Notes under the pieces: generated by a model
What the model was told of the DNA's origin: nothing
The model's input: only the letters and a program-made list of their open reading frames with translations
The model's database searches: none
Assembly (NCBI GenBank): GCA_029907715.1
Contig: JARYLI010000005.1
Span: 62,001 to 126,000 of the forward strand
Length of the DNA: 64,000 nucleotides
Source of the DNA: Methanothrix sp.
Lineage (GTDB): Archaea > Halobacteriota > Methanosarcinia > Methanotrichales > Methanotrichaceae
Direction of reading: 5' to 3'
Program-made: the position numbers and the translations under genes
Part shown: one piece after another, positions 54,946-64,000 of the stretch
How the letters are laid out: every line of letters begins with the position of its first letter
Position numbering within the stretch: the stretch's first letter is position 1

Positions 54946-57006
54946 GTGAGCCTGTGGCGGGCTGTACTGATTGCGTCTCTGATGGTCTTAATAGTATCAG
55001 CATCCAGTGCCAGGACTCTTGTCGTGGACCAGCAGAAGACCGGAGCGATCAGAAGCGTGAACGCGGCGATCGCAAATGCGCAGAACGGTGACGAGATACT
55101 TGTCATGGAGGGATACTACAGGGAGAGCGTTGAGATCAACAAGCTGGTATCCATAAAAGGATACGGCGCCACCATCGACGGCATGGGCCGTACGGTCTTC
55201 CGGATGATCTCCCACGGGAGCAGCATATCCAACCTGACGATCCTCGGAAGCGGCAGGGATCCAGCAGTTGTGATTGAGGGATACGCATCCGTGAGCGGCT
55301 GCAACATCAAAAACTCCTCCACAGGAATCGCAGCATACAGAGGATTGATATCGAACAACACCATCACAGCCACAGCATACGGGATAAGGCTGAACGGCTC
55401 CGCGATCGTCGAGAAGAACAGGATATCAGGACCGCTGGGAGCCGGCATAGAGGTGAGATGCAACGATTCCATGATCGCCGGCAACACTGTGACCTCTGCG
55501 GGAAATGCGATGGATGTAACAGGACACAACAACACCATTGTTCTCAACAACCTCTCCTCATCGAACATAGGCATACGCCTGAAGTCGGCGAAGAGCAACA
55601 TGATAAAAAACAACACCTGCGAGAGCAACAGGATCGCTGGGGTCTATCTGGAGGACTCTGAGAAGAACAGCATATCCTCGAACAGGCTTCTCCTCAACGG
55701 CAATGGTCTCCTCATGAAATCCTCATCCGGGAACATGATAACCGGTAATATCGTGGAGAAGAACGAGTACGGGATATCTATGAAGGGCTCGGGCGGCAAC
55801 CTGTTCAGGGAAAACCTGCTGAGCTCCAACAAATACAACTTGAGAATAGAGGCCGGCAACCTGGGCGATCTCAGGCTCATATCGGACCCGAGGGCCAGGA
55901 TGGATGACAACTCCTTCAACCAGAGCATTGACGAATCGAACAGGATAGACGGCAGGCCGGTTCTCTATCTGGTCGGTGCCCGCAACGTTTCCATAAATAA
56001 GAGCTGCGGGTTCATAGGTCTCATAGACTGCGAGAATATCACTGTGAGAAACCAGAGCATATCGAACAGCAGCGCAGCCATCATGCTCGTTGGTGTCATC
56101 GACTCCAGAATCTTGGACTGCGTGCTCTCCAGAAGCGAGATGGGATTGTCGATACTGGACTCGAGAGACTGTCTGGTGGAGAACACAACCGCGGAGGCCT
56201 GCGGGATAGGCTTCTGGTTCGGTCGCTCGCAGGATATCCTTGTGAGAAGGAGCGCGGCGCTGGACTGCATGGAGAGCGGATTCAGGCTGGAGGGCGACAG
56301 GAGGTCGAGGATAACAGATTCGCGGGCAGAGAACTGCACTGCCGGTATGCATCTGCTTGATGCCCTCTCCTCTGAGATCGGTCGCTCGAGGATCCTCTCG
56401 AACAGAGATGATGGAATAAGGCTTGTGAGGTCGCACAGATCAACATTGAATGAGAATGAGGTGACAGGAAACAGCAACGGCATAGCAATCGCAGGCTCAA
56501 ATCAGTGCGTTCTCGCGATGAACAACGCGAGCGCCAACGAGATAGGAATGAGGATCGAGCAGCTCTCTGGAGGATCTGCGGTTGACAATACCGCTCTCCG
56601 GAACAGGGAGGGGATCTTCGTGAACGGGGTGCGTGGATTCCAGTTCATCGGCAACAACATAAGCATGAACGAGAGGTTCGGCATGCGAATGGGAAGCAGC
56701 TCAGGATGCAACATAAGCGATAACAGGTTTATGGGCAACGGCATGGTCGGTCTGAGCCTGACCGACTGCAGCGATAACAGAATCTACCATAACAGCTTCA
56801 TCGATAACGGTTCAATCTTCGGACAGAACGCCGTGGACAACGGAAGCAACCTCTGGGACATGGGTCCGGTCATCGGCGGAAACTACTGGTCGGATCACCA
56901 GGTGAGTGGAAATCCTGGAGACTCCCCGAAGAGCGTGCCATCGAGGGGCGTGGACCGCTATCCATTCGAGAGGGATAAAGGATGGAGATCAGCTGCTCTG
57001 TCCTGA
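54946..57006 (+). CDS. Secreted right-handed beta-helix protein (NosD/CASH-like)
   Basis: A 686-residue exported protein. The signal peptide covers residues 1-22 (LWRAVLIASLMVLIVSASSA). The rest is a long series of PbH1 rungs of 22-24 residues with repeated N-x-I / G-I-x-L patterns, e.g. GHNNTIVLNNLSSSNIGIRL and SEKNSISSNRLLLNGNGLLM. It ends with the NosD-like block NGSNLWDMGPVIGGNYWSDHQ and the PF-x-R tail common in archaeal surface proteins. Many N-x-S/T sites suggest glycosylation. Carbohydrate binding, surface layer or sheath roles are possible. GTG start with GGAGG 8 bp upstream. Confidence 0.85.
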   Translation: MSLWRAVLIASLMVLIVSASSARTLVVDQQKTGAIRSVNAAIANAQNGDEILVMEGYYRESVEINKLVSIKGYGATIDGMGRTVFRMISHGSSISNLTILGSGRDPAVVIEGYASVSGCNIKNSSTGIAAYRGLISNNTITATAYGIRLNGSAIVEKNRISGPLGAGIEVRCNDSMIAGNTVTSAGNAMDVTGHNNTIVLNNLSSSNIGIRLKSAKSNMIKNNTCESNRIAGVYLEDSEKNSISSNRLLLNGNGLLMKSSSGNMITGNIVEKNEYGISMKGSGGNLFRENLLSSNKYNLRIEAGNLGDLRLISDPRARMDDNSFNQSIDESNRIDGRPVLYLVGARNVSINKSCGFIGLIDCENITVRNQSISNSSAAIMLVGVIDSRILDCVLSRSEMGLSILDSRDCLVENTTAEACGIGFWFGRSQDILVRRSAALDCMESGFRLEGDRRSRITDSRAENCTAGMHLLDALSSEIGRSRILSNRDDGIRLVRSHRSTLNENEVTGNSNGIAIAGSNQCVLAMNNASANEIGMRIEQLSGGSAVDNTALRNREGIFVNGVRGFQFIGNNISMNERFGMRMGSSSGCNISDNRFMGNGMVGLSLTDCSDNRIYHNSFIDNGSIFGQNAVDNGSNLWDMGPVIGGNYWSDHQVSGNPGDSPKSVPSRGVDRYPFERDKGWRSAALS

Positions 57007-57032
57007 GAGGTTCACCTCAGGCAGGAGGGAGC

Positions 57033-57500
57033 ATGTGCCAGGATATGGATCCGATGGATATCGCGCTGCTCAGGGCCTTGCAGGATGGGATACCACTTGT
57101 CCCCCATCCATTCAGAGAGCTCGGGGAGAGGCTCGGGCTTGATGAGGAGACTGTGATATCAAGACTCAGATCTCTCCGCGAATCCGGGGTGGTGAGGAGG
57201 TTCGCGGCCACCATAGGCCACAGGGCGCTCGGGATAGTCGCGAACGCGATGATAGTCTGGAGGGTCGAGGGTGACATCGAAAGGATTGGGGGCATAATGG
57301 CTTCGTTCGAGGAGGTCACCCACTGCTACCAGAGGGCAACATGCGATGAGTGGCCATACAACCTCTACACCGTCGTCCACTCGAGAAGCAGGGAGGAGTG
57401 CGAGGAGATCGCATCCAGAATATCTGAGGCCACCGGCGTGAAGGACTACAGAATACTCTTCAGCGAGAGGGAGTACAAGAAGACGAGCGCGAGGATATGA
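57033..57500 (+). CDS. Siroheme decarboxylase subunit (AhbA/AhbB-type, Lrp/AsnC-like)
   Basis: A 156-residue protein built like an AsnC/Lrp regulator: a winged helix (FRELGERLGLDEETVISRLRSLRESGVVRRFAATIGHRALG) then a RAM-like domain with VTHCYQRATCDEWPYNLYTVVHSRSREECEEI. The HCYQR...WPYNLYT pattern is that of AhbA/AhbB, which remove two carboxyls from siroheme to give didecarboxysiroheme in the alternative heme pathway. Gene context (precorrin-2 dehydrogenase, hemA, hemB) agrees. Only one of the two usual subunits is here. Start ATG 57033 follows GGAGGGAG. It overlaps the next gene by 4 bp. Confidence 0.88.
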   Translation: MCQDMDPMDIALLRALQDGIPLVPHPFRELGERLGLDEETVISRLRSLRESGVVRRFAATIGHRALGIVANAMIVWRVEGDIERIGGIMASFEEVTHCYQRATCDEWPYNLYTVVHSRSREECEEIASRISEATGVKDYRILFSEREYKKTSARI

Positions 57501-58201
57501 GCAGAAGCCACGTTCCTCTTTTAATAGATCTGAAGGGAAGGCGCGTTGTCATATTCGGCGGTGGGGAAGTGGCAGAGCGCAAGGCCAGGCTTTTCTTGCA
57601 GGGCGATCTTGTGGTTGTGAGCAGGGACTTCACCGCGAGCATACTCAGAATGGCATCTGATGGACTGCTGGAGATCGTGGAGGCAGATCTCATGGGAGAG
57701 GATGGTCTGATCATCGCAGAGAGGGCGCTGGAGGGTGCGTTCATCGCCATACCTGCAACAAGCGACCATGCGCTGAATGCAGCTCTGGAGGATATTGCGC
57801 GCAGGAAGGGGGCGCTCGTGAACAGCGTCGACAGGGTGGGGGAGGTCGTGGTGCCGTCGATCATAAAAAAGAGGTCTGTGGTCCTCGCGATATCAACAGG
57901 GATACCGGCGCTCTCGAGGTACATCCGCATGAATCTGGAGCGTGAGGTGGAGGTGTACGCTCTTATGGCAGAGCTCCTCAGCAGGATACGGAAAGACCTG
58001 AAGGAGATCGTGGAGCCGCAGAGCAGGAGACGTGATCTGCTCTGGTCAGTGCTCTCCGACAGCTCTGTGTGGTCATGCCTGGAGAAGGGGGAGATCTCGA
58101 GCGCCCATGAAAAGGCCTATATGAGAGTCCGGGAGAATCTCACGCCAGATGAGCAGGATAACCTCGATGCTGGTGACCCACAAGAAGGCCTCGATCAGTG
58201 A
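57497..58201 (+). CDS. Precorrin-2 dehydrogenase / siroheme synthase (Met8/SirC-like)
   Basis: A 234-residue protein. The N-terminal NAD-binding fold starts PLLIDLKGRRVVIFGGGEVAERKARLFL; DHALNAALEDIARRKGALVNSVDRVGEVVVPSIIKKRSVVLAISTGIPALSRYIR is the Met8 core. It oxidises precorrin-2 to sirohydrochlorin, and some versions also insert iron. It lacks the methyltransferase half of CysG. Its end overlaps hemA by about 50 bp. Confidence 0.93.
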   Translation: MSRSHVPLLIDLKGRRVVIFGGGEVAERKARLFLQGDLVVVSRDFTASILRMASDGLLEIVEADLMGEDGLIIAERALEGAFIAIPATSDHALNAALEDIARRKGALVNSVDRVGEVVVPSIIKKRSVVLAISTGIPALSRYIRMNLEREVEVYALMAELLSRIRKDLKEIVEPQSRRRDLLWSVLSDSSVWSCLEKGEISSAHEKAYMRVRENLTPDEQDNLDAGDPQEGLDQ

Positions 58202-59402
58202 GATCGAGAACGCATGGCATGGCGATGTCGAGGCTCTACTGAAGTGGGTCTCCTCGCATGATACCGTCGAGGAGTGCGCGGTCCTCAAGACGTGCAACCG
58301 TGTCGAGATATACGTGGTCTCTCCCCGCGGTGAGAAGGTCCTCTTCGAGATAGCAAAGAAGGCCCGGGTCTCCTCCCGGATAATAGACATCCACGACCAC
58401 GACGAGTCGCTTCTCCATCTTCTCAGGCTCGCCTCAGGCCTCGAGTCCATGATAATAGGGGAGGATCAGATCCTAGGCCAGATGAAGGAGCTCTACAGGA
58501 TCGCGAAGAGCCTTGGATACACAGGCTGGGTCCTGGACACAGCCTTCAAGAAGGCGATCCAGGTGGGGAAGCGCGTCCGGAAGGAGACCGCCATAAACGA
58601 GCGCTCTGTCTCCGTTGGATCTGCAGCTGTTGATCTCGCCGAGCAGATACTCGGGAGTCTGGAGGGAAAATCTGTGCTGGTAATAGGCGCAGGCGAGACA
58701 GGAGAGCTGATATCAAAAGCGCTCGTCTCAAAGAACATAGGCTCTCTCTATGTGACAAACCGCACATTCGGCACTGCGCTCTCCCTTGCCGCATCTCTGG
58801 GGGGCACAGCTGTGCCCTATGAGGAGATGAAGAGGAAGATAAGGGAGGCGGATGTTGTGATAAGCGCGACCTCAGCGCCCCATTACATACTTCTCAAGGA
58901 GGACATAGAGCGCGCGATGGAGGGCAGGAAGAGCAAGCTTCTGATCATAGACATAGCAAACCCCAGGGATGTGGATGAGGCCGTGCGTGAGATAGAGGGT
59001 GTGGAGCTTCACAACATAGACAGCCTGAAGCAGATAAGCGATGAGAACATGCGGATGAGGATGAAGGAGATCGAGAAGGTCGAGGCCATAATAGAGGAGG
59101 AGCTCGATCTTCTCAGGGCCAAGTACAAGAGGAAGGAGGCTGAGGAGCTTCTTGCGAGGATATACTCAGAGGCTGAGAAGATAAAGGAGCAGGAGGTCAG
59201 GAGGGCGATGAACAAGCTCAGCGCCTATCACACTCTGGGGGAGATTGAGCAGAAGGTCCTCATGGACATGAGCCACTCGATCGTAAACAAGATATTCGCA
59301 GAGCCGACAAAGGCTCTGAAAGCCGCGGCTGAGAGGGGCGACACCGAGATGCTCAGGTATGCTGCAGATCTCTTCAGGCTGAACCAGGAGGAATCCGATT
59401 GA
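58149..59402 (+). CDS. hemA: Glutamyl-tRNA reductase
   Basis: A 417-residue enzyme making glutamate-1-semialdehyde from Glu-tRNA with NADPH, the first step of tetrapyrrole synthesis. The catalytic Cys is in [15 protein letters not shown] near residue 46; [13 protein letters not shown] near 100, the NADPH site [16 protein letters not shown] near 177 and NRTFGTAL follow, with a C-terminal dimerisation helix. ATG 58149 is taken as the start; ATG 58167 is possible. Overlaps both neighbours. Its substrate could come from the tRNA-Glu at 5058. Confidence 0.96.
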   Translation: MSRITSMLVTHKKASISEIENAWHGDVEALLKWVSSHDTVEECAVLKTCNRVEIYVVSPRGEKVLFEIAKKARVSSRIIDIHDHDESLLHLLRLASGLESMIIGEDQILGQMKELYRIAKSLGYTGWVLDTAFKKAIQVGKRVRKETAINERSVSVGSAAVDLAEQILGSLEGKSVLVIGAGETGELISKALVSKNIGSLYVTNRTFGTALSLAASLGGTAVPYEEMKRKIREADVVISATSAPHYILLKEDIERAMEGRKSKLLIIDIANPRDVDEAVREIEGVELHNIDSLKQISDENMRMRMKEIEKVEAIIEEELDLLRAKYKRKEAEELLARIYSEAEKIKEQEVRRAMNKLSAYHTLGEIEQKVLMDMSHSIVNKIFAEPTKALKAAAERGDTEMLRYAADLFRLNQEESD

Positions 59403-60352
59403 GACGCATGAGGCGTTTGAGGAAGCCTGGCATCAGGGATATGGTCGCAGAGACAAGGCTCTCTGTGAGGGACCTGATAATGCCGGTGTTCGTGGACGAG
59501 CGCATTGATGAGCCCGTCCCGATAAACTCAATGCCCGGACAGATGCGGCAGAGCCTAAACACGGTGGCTGAGGAGGCCGGACGCATCGCGGATCTCGGAA
59601 TCCCGGCGGTGATACTCTTCGGGATACCCTCCAGAAAGGATGAGATCGGATCCGGCGCTTACGATCGTGATGGAGTCATACAGAGGGCCGTGAGGTGCAT
59701 CAAGGAGTCCACAGATCTCGTTGTCATAACAGATCTCTGCCTGTGCGAGTACACCAGCCACGGCCACTGCGGCGTGGTTCGTGGGCAGGAGATAATTAAC
59801 GATGAGACGCTCCCCATCCTGGGCAGAACGGCCGTGAGCCAGGCAGAGGCGGGCGCAGACATCGTCGCTCCGAGCGGGATGATGGACCACATGGTGAGAG
59901 CGATAAGGTCGGCTCTTGATGATAATGGTTACAGCGATGTCGCGATCCTCTCATATGCTGCCAAGTACGCCTCATACTTCTATGGCCCGTTCAGAGAGGC
60001 AGCCGAATCCGGATTCGCCTTCGGAGATCGCAGGAGCTACCAGATGGATCCCGCGAACGCGAACGAGGCTCTCTGGGAGGTCCAGTTCGATATCGAGGAG
60101 GGCGCTGATATGGTCATGGTCAAGCCCGCGATGCCCTATCTGGACATACTCCGGATGGTTAAGGATATGTTCGGGATGCCGACTGCTGCTTACCAGGTCA
60201 GCGGGGAGTACAGCATGATCATGGCAGCCGCGGAGAGGAACTGGATCGATCGAGATGGAGCTATGCTGGAGGCGCTGACATCCATAAAAAGAGCGGGCGC
60301 TGATATGATAATCACATACTACGCCAAGGAGTTTGCAGCCAGATTTGGGTAG
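59399..60352 (+). CDS. hemB: Porphobilinogen synthase (5-aminolevulinate dehydratase)
   Basis: A 317-residue enzyme joining two aminolevulinates into porphobilinogen. Zinc ligands in [16 protein letters not shown] mark the zinc-dependent type. The two active-site lysines are in [17 protein letters not shown] and [15 protein letters not shown] start overlaps the hemA stop (TTGA). It is the last gene visible in the operon; glutamate semialdehyde aminotransferase and later genes are not here. Confidence 0.97.
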   Translation: MRRMRRLRKPGIRDMVAETRLSVRDLIMPVFVDERIDEPVPINSMPGQMRQSLNTVAEEAGRIADLGIPAVILFGIPSRKDEIGSGAYDRDGVIQRAVRCIKESTDLVVITDLCLCEYTSHGHCGVVRGQEIINDETLPILGRTAVSQAEAGADIVAPSGMMDHMVRAIRSALDDNGYSDVAILSYAAKYASYFYGPFREAAESGFAFGDRRSYQMDPANANEALWEVQFDIEEGADMVMVKPAMPYLDILRMVKDMFGMPTAAYQVSGEYSMIMAAAERNWIDRDGAMLEALTSIKRAGADMIITYYAKEFAARFG

Positions 60353-60418
60353 TTCATTGATCTAAAAATTCCGGGCCATCCCGGTGATTCGGCGACAGCG
60401 ATCTTGCCTAAAGATGTC

Positions 60419-60541
60419 CGCTCTTATGTGCGTAGCAACTTGCAGAGCATGCAATTTGGTCGGTGAAAGCATTCATTTGTCGAAACGAACGCATAGCATG
60501 ACCCCTGCTCCTTCGGGCAAGTCATCAAATGGATAAGAGCG
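60419..60541 (-). mobile_element. E1 copy I
   Basis: A 123-bp element nearly identical to copies C and H. The flanks AAGATGTC (60411-60418) and AAGATGTT (60542-60549) agree at 7 of 8 bases, a nearly intact target duplication. Confidence 0.88.
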
Positions 60542-60608
60542 AAGATGTTGTGCCGGTCGACATTGGTTCGAGTGACAGAGCTTGCCACTCCGAGGGTTCA
60601 CCGGATGA

Positions 60609-60721
60609 GGTCGTGTGTTCAGATAACTGATGGAAATTCTGGTATCTGCATACAATGGCACCAGAGATCGCAATCCTGCGATGCCACCGGCTGCTGGGTC
60701 CAATGATCTGAATACACGACC
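60609..60721 (-). mobile_element. E4 copy 3
   Basis: A 113-bp element in reverse orientation. Ends GGTCGTGTGTTCAGAT and ATCTGAATACACGACC are 16-bp inverted repeats with one mismatch. The interior read back shares GGTGGCATCGCAGGAT with copy 1 (TGTGGCACCGCAGGAT). Flanks CCGGATGA and CCACATGA match at 6 of 8 bases. Confidence 0.72.
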
Positions 60722-60748
60722 CCACATGAGTCATTTGATTATGAATAC

Positions 60749-61642
60749 TCAGATGGCGAGCATCCTCTCAATCGCACGCCTCGCCCTGACCGCTGTGCTC
60801 TGTGGAACCTCCACCCTGGGAGTGAGCGTCTCAAGCGCCCGCAGTACCTTCTTCAGCGATGTCTTCTTCATATCCTCGCATACAGCGCCGGTGCTGAGCG
60901 GATAGAACCTCTTCTCGGGGTTCTCGGCGCAGAGCCTGTGGAGGATCCCGACCTCTGTCCCTATTATGAACTCTTCCGCGCCGCTGGCTCTCGCGTGTTT
61001 CAGCATACCCGAGGTGCTGTAGACGCCATCTGCCAGATCTATGACCTCAGGCCTGCACTCAGGATGAACTAGAAGCTCCGCGTTCGGGTGCTTTCTCCTT
61101 GCCTCCAGGACGTCAGATGCGGTGTATCTGTCGTGGACGTAGCAGTATCCGTTCCAGGGGATTATCCTCTTGTCGGTGTGTCTGGCGACATAAGCCGCCA
61201 GGTTCCTGTCCGGTATGAACAGAATCTCTTCGGCGTCGAGGGCGTTAACGACCTGCACGCCGTTGGCGGATGTGCAGCATATATCGCTCTCAGCCTTGAC
61301 ATCAGCTGAGGAATTGACGTAGCAGACCACTGCAGCATCAGGATGTCTTTCTCTCAGCGATCTCACATCCTGAGGCGAGATCATCTGTGCCATGGGGCAG
61401 CAGGCGCTCCTGTCCGGATGTATGACGATCTTCTCCGGAGAGAGTATGGCTGCTGTCTGCGCCATGAAGTCCACGCCGCAGAAGACGAGTACCTTGCAGT
61501 CGATTGTGGCTGCGGCCCTGCTGAGCTCCAGGGAGTCACCGGTGAGATCGGCGATGTCCTGCACATCTCCGGGCTGGTAGTTGTGCGCGAGTATGATGGC
61601 ATTTCTATCAGACTTCAGCCTCAGTATCTCCTTCTCAAACAT
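60749..61642 (-). CDS. nadA: Quinolinate synthase
   Basis: A 297-residue 4Fe-4S enzyme that condenses iminoaspartate with dihydroxyacetone phosphate in NAD synthesis. The triplicated fold shows ILAHNYQPGDVQDIADLTGDSLELSR at the start; cluster Cys lie in VFCGVDFMAQTA, DICCTSANGVQVV and LSTGAVCEDMKKTS; VHPECRPEV is conserved. Normal length for the archaeal short type. ATG 61642 (MFEKEILRLKSDRNAIILAHNYQ) is chosen; the frame to 61669 adds nine residues. nadB or aspartate dehydrogenase and nadC are not adjacent. Confidence 0.95.
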   Translation of the reverse strand: MFEKEILRLKSDRNAIILAHNYQPGDVQDIADLTGDSLELSRAAATIDCKVLVFCGVDFMAQTAAILSPEKIVIHPDRSACCPMAQMISPQDVRSLRERHPDAAVVCYVNSSADVKAESDICCTSANGVQVVNALDAEEILFIPDRNLAAYVARHTDKRIIPWNGYCYVHDRYTASDVLEARRKHPNAELLVHPECRPEVIDLADGVYSTSGMLKHARASGAEEFIIGTEVGILHRLCAENPEKRFYPLSTGAVCEDMKKTSLKKVLRALETLTPRVEVPQSTAVRARRAIERMLAI

Positions 61643-61741
61643 AATAGTCCGGATCTGATGATGAGTCATTGTTTAAAAAGGCTGCTGTCAATAAAATGGT
61701 GCGTTTAGTCCCGAAAGTCTTGACTTTATAGTATTCAGTAT

Positions 61742-61864
61742 CGCTCTTATCCATCTGATAACTTGCCCGAAGAGGCACCAGTCACGCTGTGCGCTCGTGG
61801 CGAGCGAATGAGTGCATTAAGAAACCGGCCTGCATATCCTTCAAGTTGCTGAATACATAAGAGC
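61742..61864 (+). mobile_element. E1 copy J, inserted in the IS left end
   Basis: An E1 of the first subtype with the hairpin GCTCGtggCGAGC. Flanks ATTCAGTAT (61733-61741) and ATTCCGTAT (61865-61873) agree at 8 of 9 bases. The last G of the usual ATAAGAGCG end is missing or part of the duplication. It interrupts the IS about 40 bp from its end, so it landed after the IS. Confidence 0.85.
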
Positions 61865-61940
61865 ATTCCGTATAAGTTGATATAATATTGCACGTCACAT
61901 AAAATCATCTATAAAGTATGACACATCCATTAGATTTTAA

Positions 61941-62533
61941 ATGGATTTACATGAAGTGACGCAAAGGACTATATATACCCAATCCTGCTGGGTGAGAAAT
62001 CGTAACAGAGTGGTAAAGCTGAACGAGCGCAAGATTCGGTATAAAGTTCGGGAGAAGATCAAGAACAGGAGCAACAAAAGGATCGCAGCTGAGATGAAGG
62101 TGAGCGTCTCCACGGTTAAGCGTGTCTTGAGGCATTATCTGAGAACGGGGGAGCTGATATCGATAAAGAAGTTTGGCCGGCCGAGGAAGGAGATCGAGCC
62201 TGAGTTAGAGGATCTGATGTATTTGCTCAATATGGTGAGCGTGCTTGAGTTACTGATCAAGTGAAGCTGCTATGGCAGAGTCGTTCATCCAGAGATCCGT
62301 CGAGATGGCAATTTAGCTCAACGTGTTATGCATGTTCGAAATGGAACGATACGTACGAAAAGAATCGAAATAGGTTCGAAAATTTTGACAATTTCGTGAA
62401 CAGGTACAACACGGTCCGGTACCATGAGGCACTCGACTCAAAACACTATCTGCAAACACCATCAGATGCATTCTGGGCCAGACTGCCACCAGCATGCATC
62501 CTCAGAGTATTCCTCGATCGAATGGATCGTTAA
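61941..62533 (+). pseudogene. Transposase remnant (IS481-like): HTH part plus C-terminal tail
   Basis: From 61941 a frame gives [72 protein letters not shown], the helix-turn-helix domain shared with 35170-35340. The DDE core present in that copy is deleted. After a frame change, 62390-62480 encodes NFVNRYNTVRYHEALDSKHYLQTPSDAF, the usual end of such transposases. It cannot be functional. Confidence 0.8.
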
Positions 62534-62648
62534 CCATGTTGAAACACCCTTCAAACGCCGACGGTATAAAGATCAGAGGTTTCGGGACTAAACACTTCCA
62601 CCCGTAACCCAAAAAAATGATATCGTTTACATGCCCAACTGAGGGCTG

Positions 62649-64000
62649 ATGTCCTACCTGGTCCATCCGCTTCTCAAACCGGAGACCGTGGAGAAGCGGC
62701 TCTTTCAGATAGATCTGGCCGCCAGAGCGCTGCGCGGATCGACGCTGGTTGTGATGCCAACCGGTCTGGGAAAGACCATCGTGGCGCTGATGGTCCTGCT
62801 TGCTCGCCTCGAGAGGGGCAGGGTTCTCTTCCTGGCGCCGACGCGCCCACTGGTGGAGCAGCATGCAGCATTCCTCCGCAGAGTTCTCACAGCTCCGGAG
62901 TATGTCGCATCTGTGACGGGGGAGACGGACCCTGACAGCAGGGCTGAGATATGGAAGAGCAGCAGGATAGCAGTCTCGACCCCTCAGGTCGTGGAGAACG
63001 ATCTCCTCTCAGGCAGGATGGATCTCAGGGATGTATCGCTTGTGATATTCGATGAGGCGCACAGGGCGACGGGAAACTACGCCTACGTATACATAGCAGA
63101 CCGCTACAGGAGAGAGGCCAGGGACCCCCTTGTTCTGGGCATGACAGCAAGCCCGGGAAGTGAAGCAGAGAGGGTGGCTGAAATCTGCACCAACCTCGGG
63201 ATAGAGAGCATCGAGATGAAGAGCGAGAACGATCCCGACGTCGCCCCCTTCGTCCATCACAGGGAGATAGAGTGGATAAAGGTGGAGGTGCCGGAGCAGC
63301 TCCAGAAGATACGTGGCGAGATCGAGAGGCTCGTGAGCGAGAGGATGGAGGAGATCAACAGCCTGGGGATGTGCAGGATAGATCCCAGGACATCAAAGGG
63401 AGAGCTTCTCGACCTGCAGAGGCGGTTCAGCAGCGCGCTCGCACGTGGGCCGAATCAGAACGTCTTCAGGGGGATCTCTCTGCTCGCGGAGATCCTGAAG
63501 CTCAAGCACGCAGTCGAGCTCGCGGAGACGCAGGGGGTGAGCGCTCTGAGACAGTACCTGGAGCGTCTGGCCCAGGAGGCGAGATCGAGAGGCGGATCGA
63601 AGGCATCCCGCAGGCTCATGGAGGATCCAAGGATACAGCACATTCTCTCCCTCCTGGAGGACATGGATCTGGAACACCCCAAGCTCAGCAGGGCGCTGGA
63701 GATCATCGAGGATCAGCTCGAAGAAGCTCCGGAATCCAGGATAATCGTGTTCACAAACTATCGCGACACAGCGACAGCGCTTCTCAGGTTTCTCCAGTCA
63801 AACGCCTCTGATGTGGTGAAACCCGTTCGTTTTGTCGGCCAGGCGAGCAGGGAGAATGATGAGGGGTTGAGCCAGAGGAAGCAGTCGGAGATACTGGAGA
63901 AGTTCAGAGCTGGAGAGTACAATGTTCTCATAGCGACCTCTGTTGGAGAGGAGGGCATAGACATACCGTCCACGGATATGGTTCTGTTCTATGAGCCCGT
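62649..64000 (+). CDS. hef: Hef-type helicase/nuclease, N-terminal part (cut by window edge)
   Basis: The frame runs from ATG 62649 (MSYLVHPLLKPETVEKRLFQ) to the window end, about 450 residues. It is a superfamily 2 helicase: LVVMPTGLGKT (motif I) near residue 33, LFLAPTRPLVEQH (Ia), VIFDEAHRATG (DEAH, motif II) near 137, GMTASPGS (III), IIVFTNYRDTA (IV) and LIATSVGEEGIDIPSTDMVLFYEPV (V), with the long insert between III and IV typical of Hef/FANCM. Hef processes stalled replication forks; the C-terminal ERCC4 nuclease would lie beyond the window. Confidence 0.93.
   Translation, partial: MSYLVHPLLKPETVEKRLFQIDLAARALRGSTLVVMPTGLGKTIVALMVLLARLERGRVLFLAPTRPLVEQHAAFLRRVLTAPEYVASVTGETDPDSRAEIWKSSRIAVSTPQVVENDLLSGRMDLRDVSLVIFDEAHRATGNYAYVYIADRYRREARDPLVLGMTASPGSEAERVAEICTNLGIESIEMKSENDPDVAPFVHHREIEWIKVEVPEQLQKIRGEIERLVSERMEEINSLGMCRIDPRTSKGELLDLQRRFSSALARGPNQNVFRGISLLAEILKLKHAVELAETQGVSALRQYLERLAQEARSRGGSKASRRLMEDPRIQHILSLLEDMDLEHPKLSRALEIIEDQLEEAPESRIIVFTNYRDTATALLRFLQSNASDVVKPVRFVGQASRENDEGLSQRKQSEILEKFRAGEYNVLIATSVGEEGIDIPSTDMVLFYEP

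Larger units (their letters stand above)
60353..60748. other. Intergenic region with E1 copy I and E4 copy 3
   Basis: A 396-bp space between converging hemB and nadA, about 60% filled by two mobile elements. No gene seen. Confidence 0.5.
61703..62593 (+). mobile_element. Degenerate IS481-like insertion sequence
   Basis: About 890 bp bounded by inverted ends: GTTTAGTCCCGAAAGTCTTG at the left and, read back, GTTTAGTCCCGAAACCTC at the right. The true ends may extend outward, since GGGTGG recurs just outside in this right end and in the copy at 35366. The left part is split by E1 copy J. Inside are the transposase fragments listed next. No target duplication was recognised. Confidence 0.75.

Noticed and set aside
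54566-55003. 145-codon leftward frame before the beta-helix gene
   Set aside because: It overlaps the signal peptide region of the beta-helix gene and the GC hairpin, with no protein features.

Overview
The window is chromosome of a methanogenic archaeon, most likely of the Methanosarcinales and plausibly Methanothrix (Methanosaeta). The signs are split RNA polymerase genes (B''/B', A'/A''), an RpoD with two 4Fe-4S motifs, a DUF1699 protein, archaeal lipid genes (DGGGP synthase, geranylgeranyl reductase), an archaeal heme/siroheme route, MCM, Hef, ABCE1, Csl4, and TATA-type promoters with many leaderless or TTG starts. The genus is an inference from gene content; no rRNA is present.

Layout. 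0-5 kb: end of an MFS carrier, a secreted protein, an orphan flavin/2Fe-2S reductase and a TrkH channel. 5-8.2 kb: tRNA-Glu, a Re-citrate/homocitrate synthase-like gene, a dense nest of small mobile repeats and xseB. 8.6-13.3 kb: HEAT protein, iorAB, thiC. 13.7-20.4 kb: regulator plus DGGGP synthase, mcm, a sugar-phosphate nucleotidyltransferase, dCMP deaminase and a second UbiA enzyme. 21-26.8 kb: a leftward RNA-processing operon (methyltransferase, csl4, rpoL, rtcA) and ABCE1 with an EMC6-like protein. 27.3-29.6 kb: rps13-rps4-rps11-rpoD. 29.6-35.4 kb: a scarred accessory region with tRNA-Leu, a broken integrase, a winged-helix/nucleotidyltransferase pair, a dehydrogenase, a glycosyltransferase and a ruined IS. 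35.4-46.4 kb: leuD-leuB, tRNA-Lys with intron, then rpoH-B''-B'-A'-A''-rpl30e-nusA-rps12-rps7. 46.5-54.5 kb: fdhD, an ABC-2 exporter, a small crystallin-like secreted protein, DUF1699, a thioredoxin-like protein, tpiA, acyP, ferredoxin plus geranylgeranyl reductase, cyclophilin and tRNA-Gly. 55-60.4 kb: a large beta-helix surface protein and a heme precursor operon (Ahb, precorrin-2 dehydrogenase, hemA, hemB). 60.4-64 kb: more repeats, nadA, a second ruined IS and the start of hef.

The most unusual content lies between the genes. At least three families of tiny non-coding mobile elements (MITE-like) can be defined from the sequence alone by terminal inverted repeats and target duplications: E1 (about 123 bp, ends CGCTCTTAT, 8-9 bp duplications, ten copies), E2 (about 188 bp, 18-bp ends, 10-bp duplication, three copies plus isolated ends) and E4 (about 110 bp, ends like GTTCGTGTGCTC, 8-bp duplication, three copies). 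At 7365-7820 they form a three-level nest, E1 containing E2 containing E1, and an uninterrupted E2 copy gives the empty site. No transposase in the window carries matching ends.
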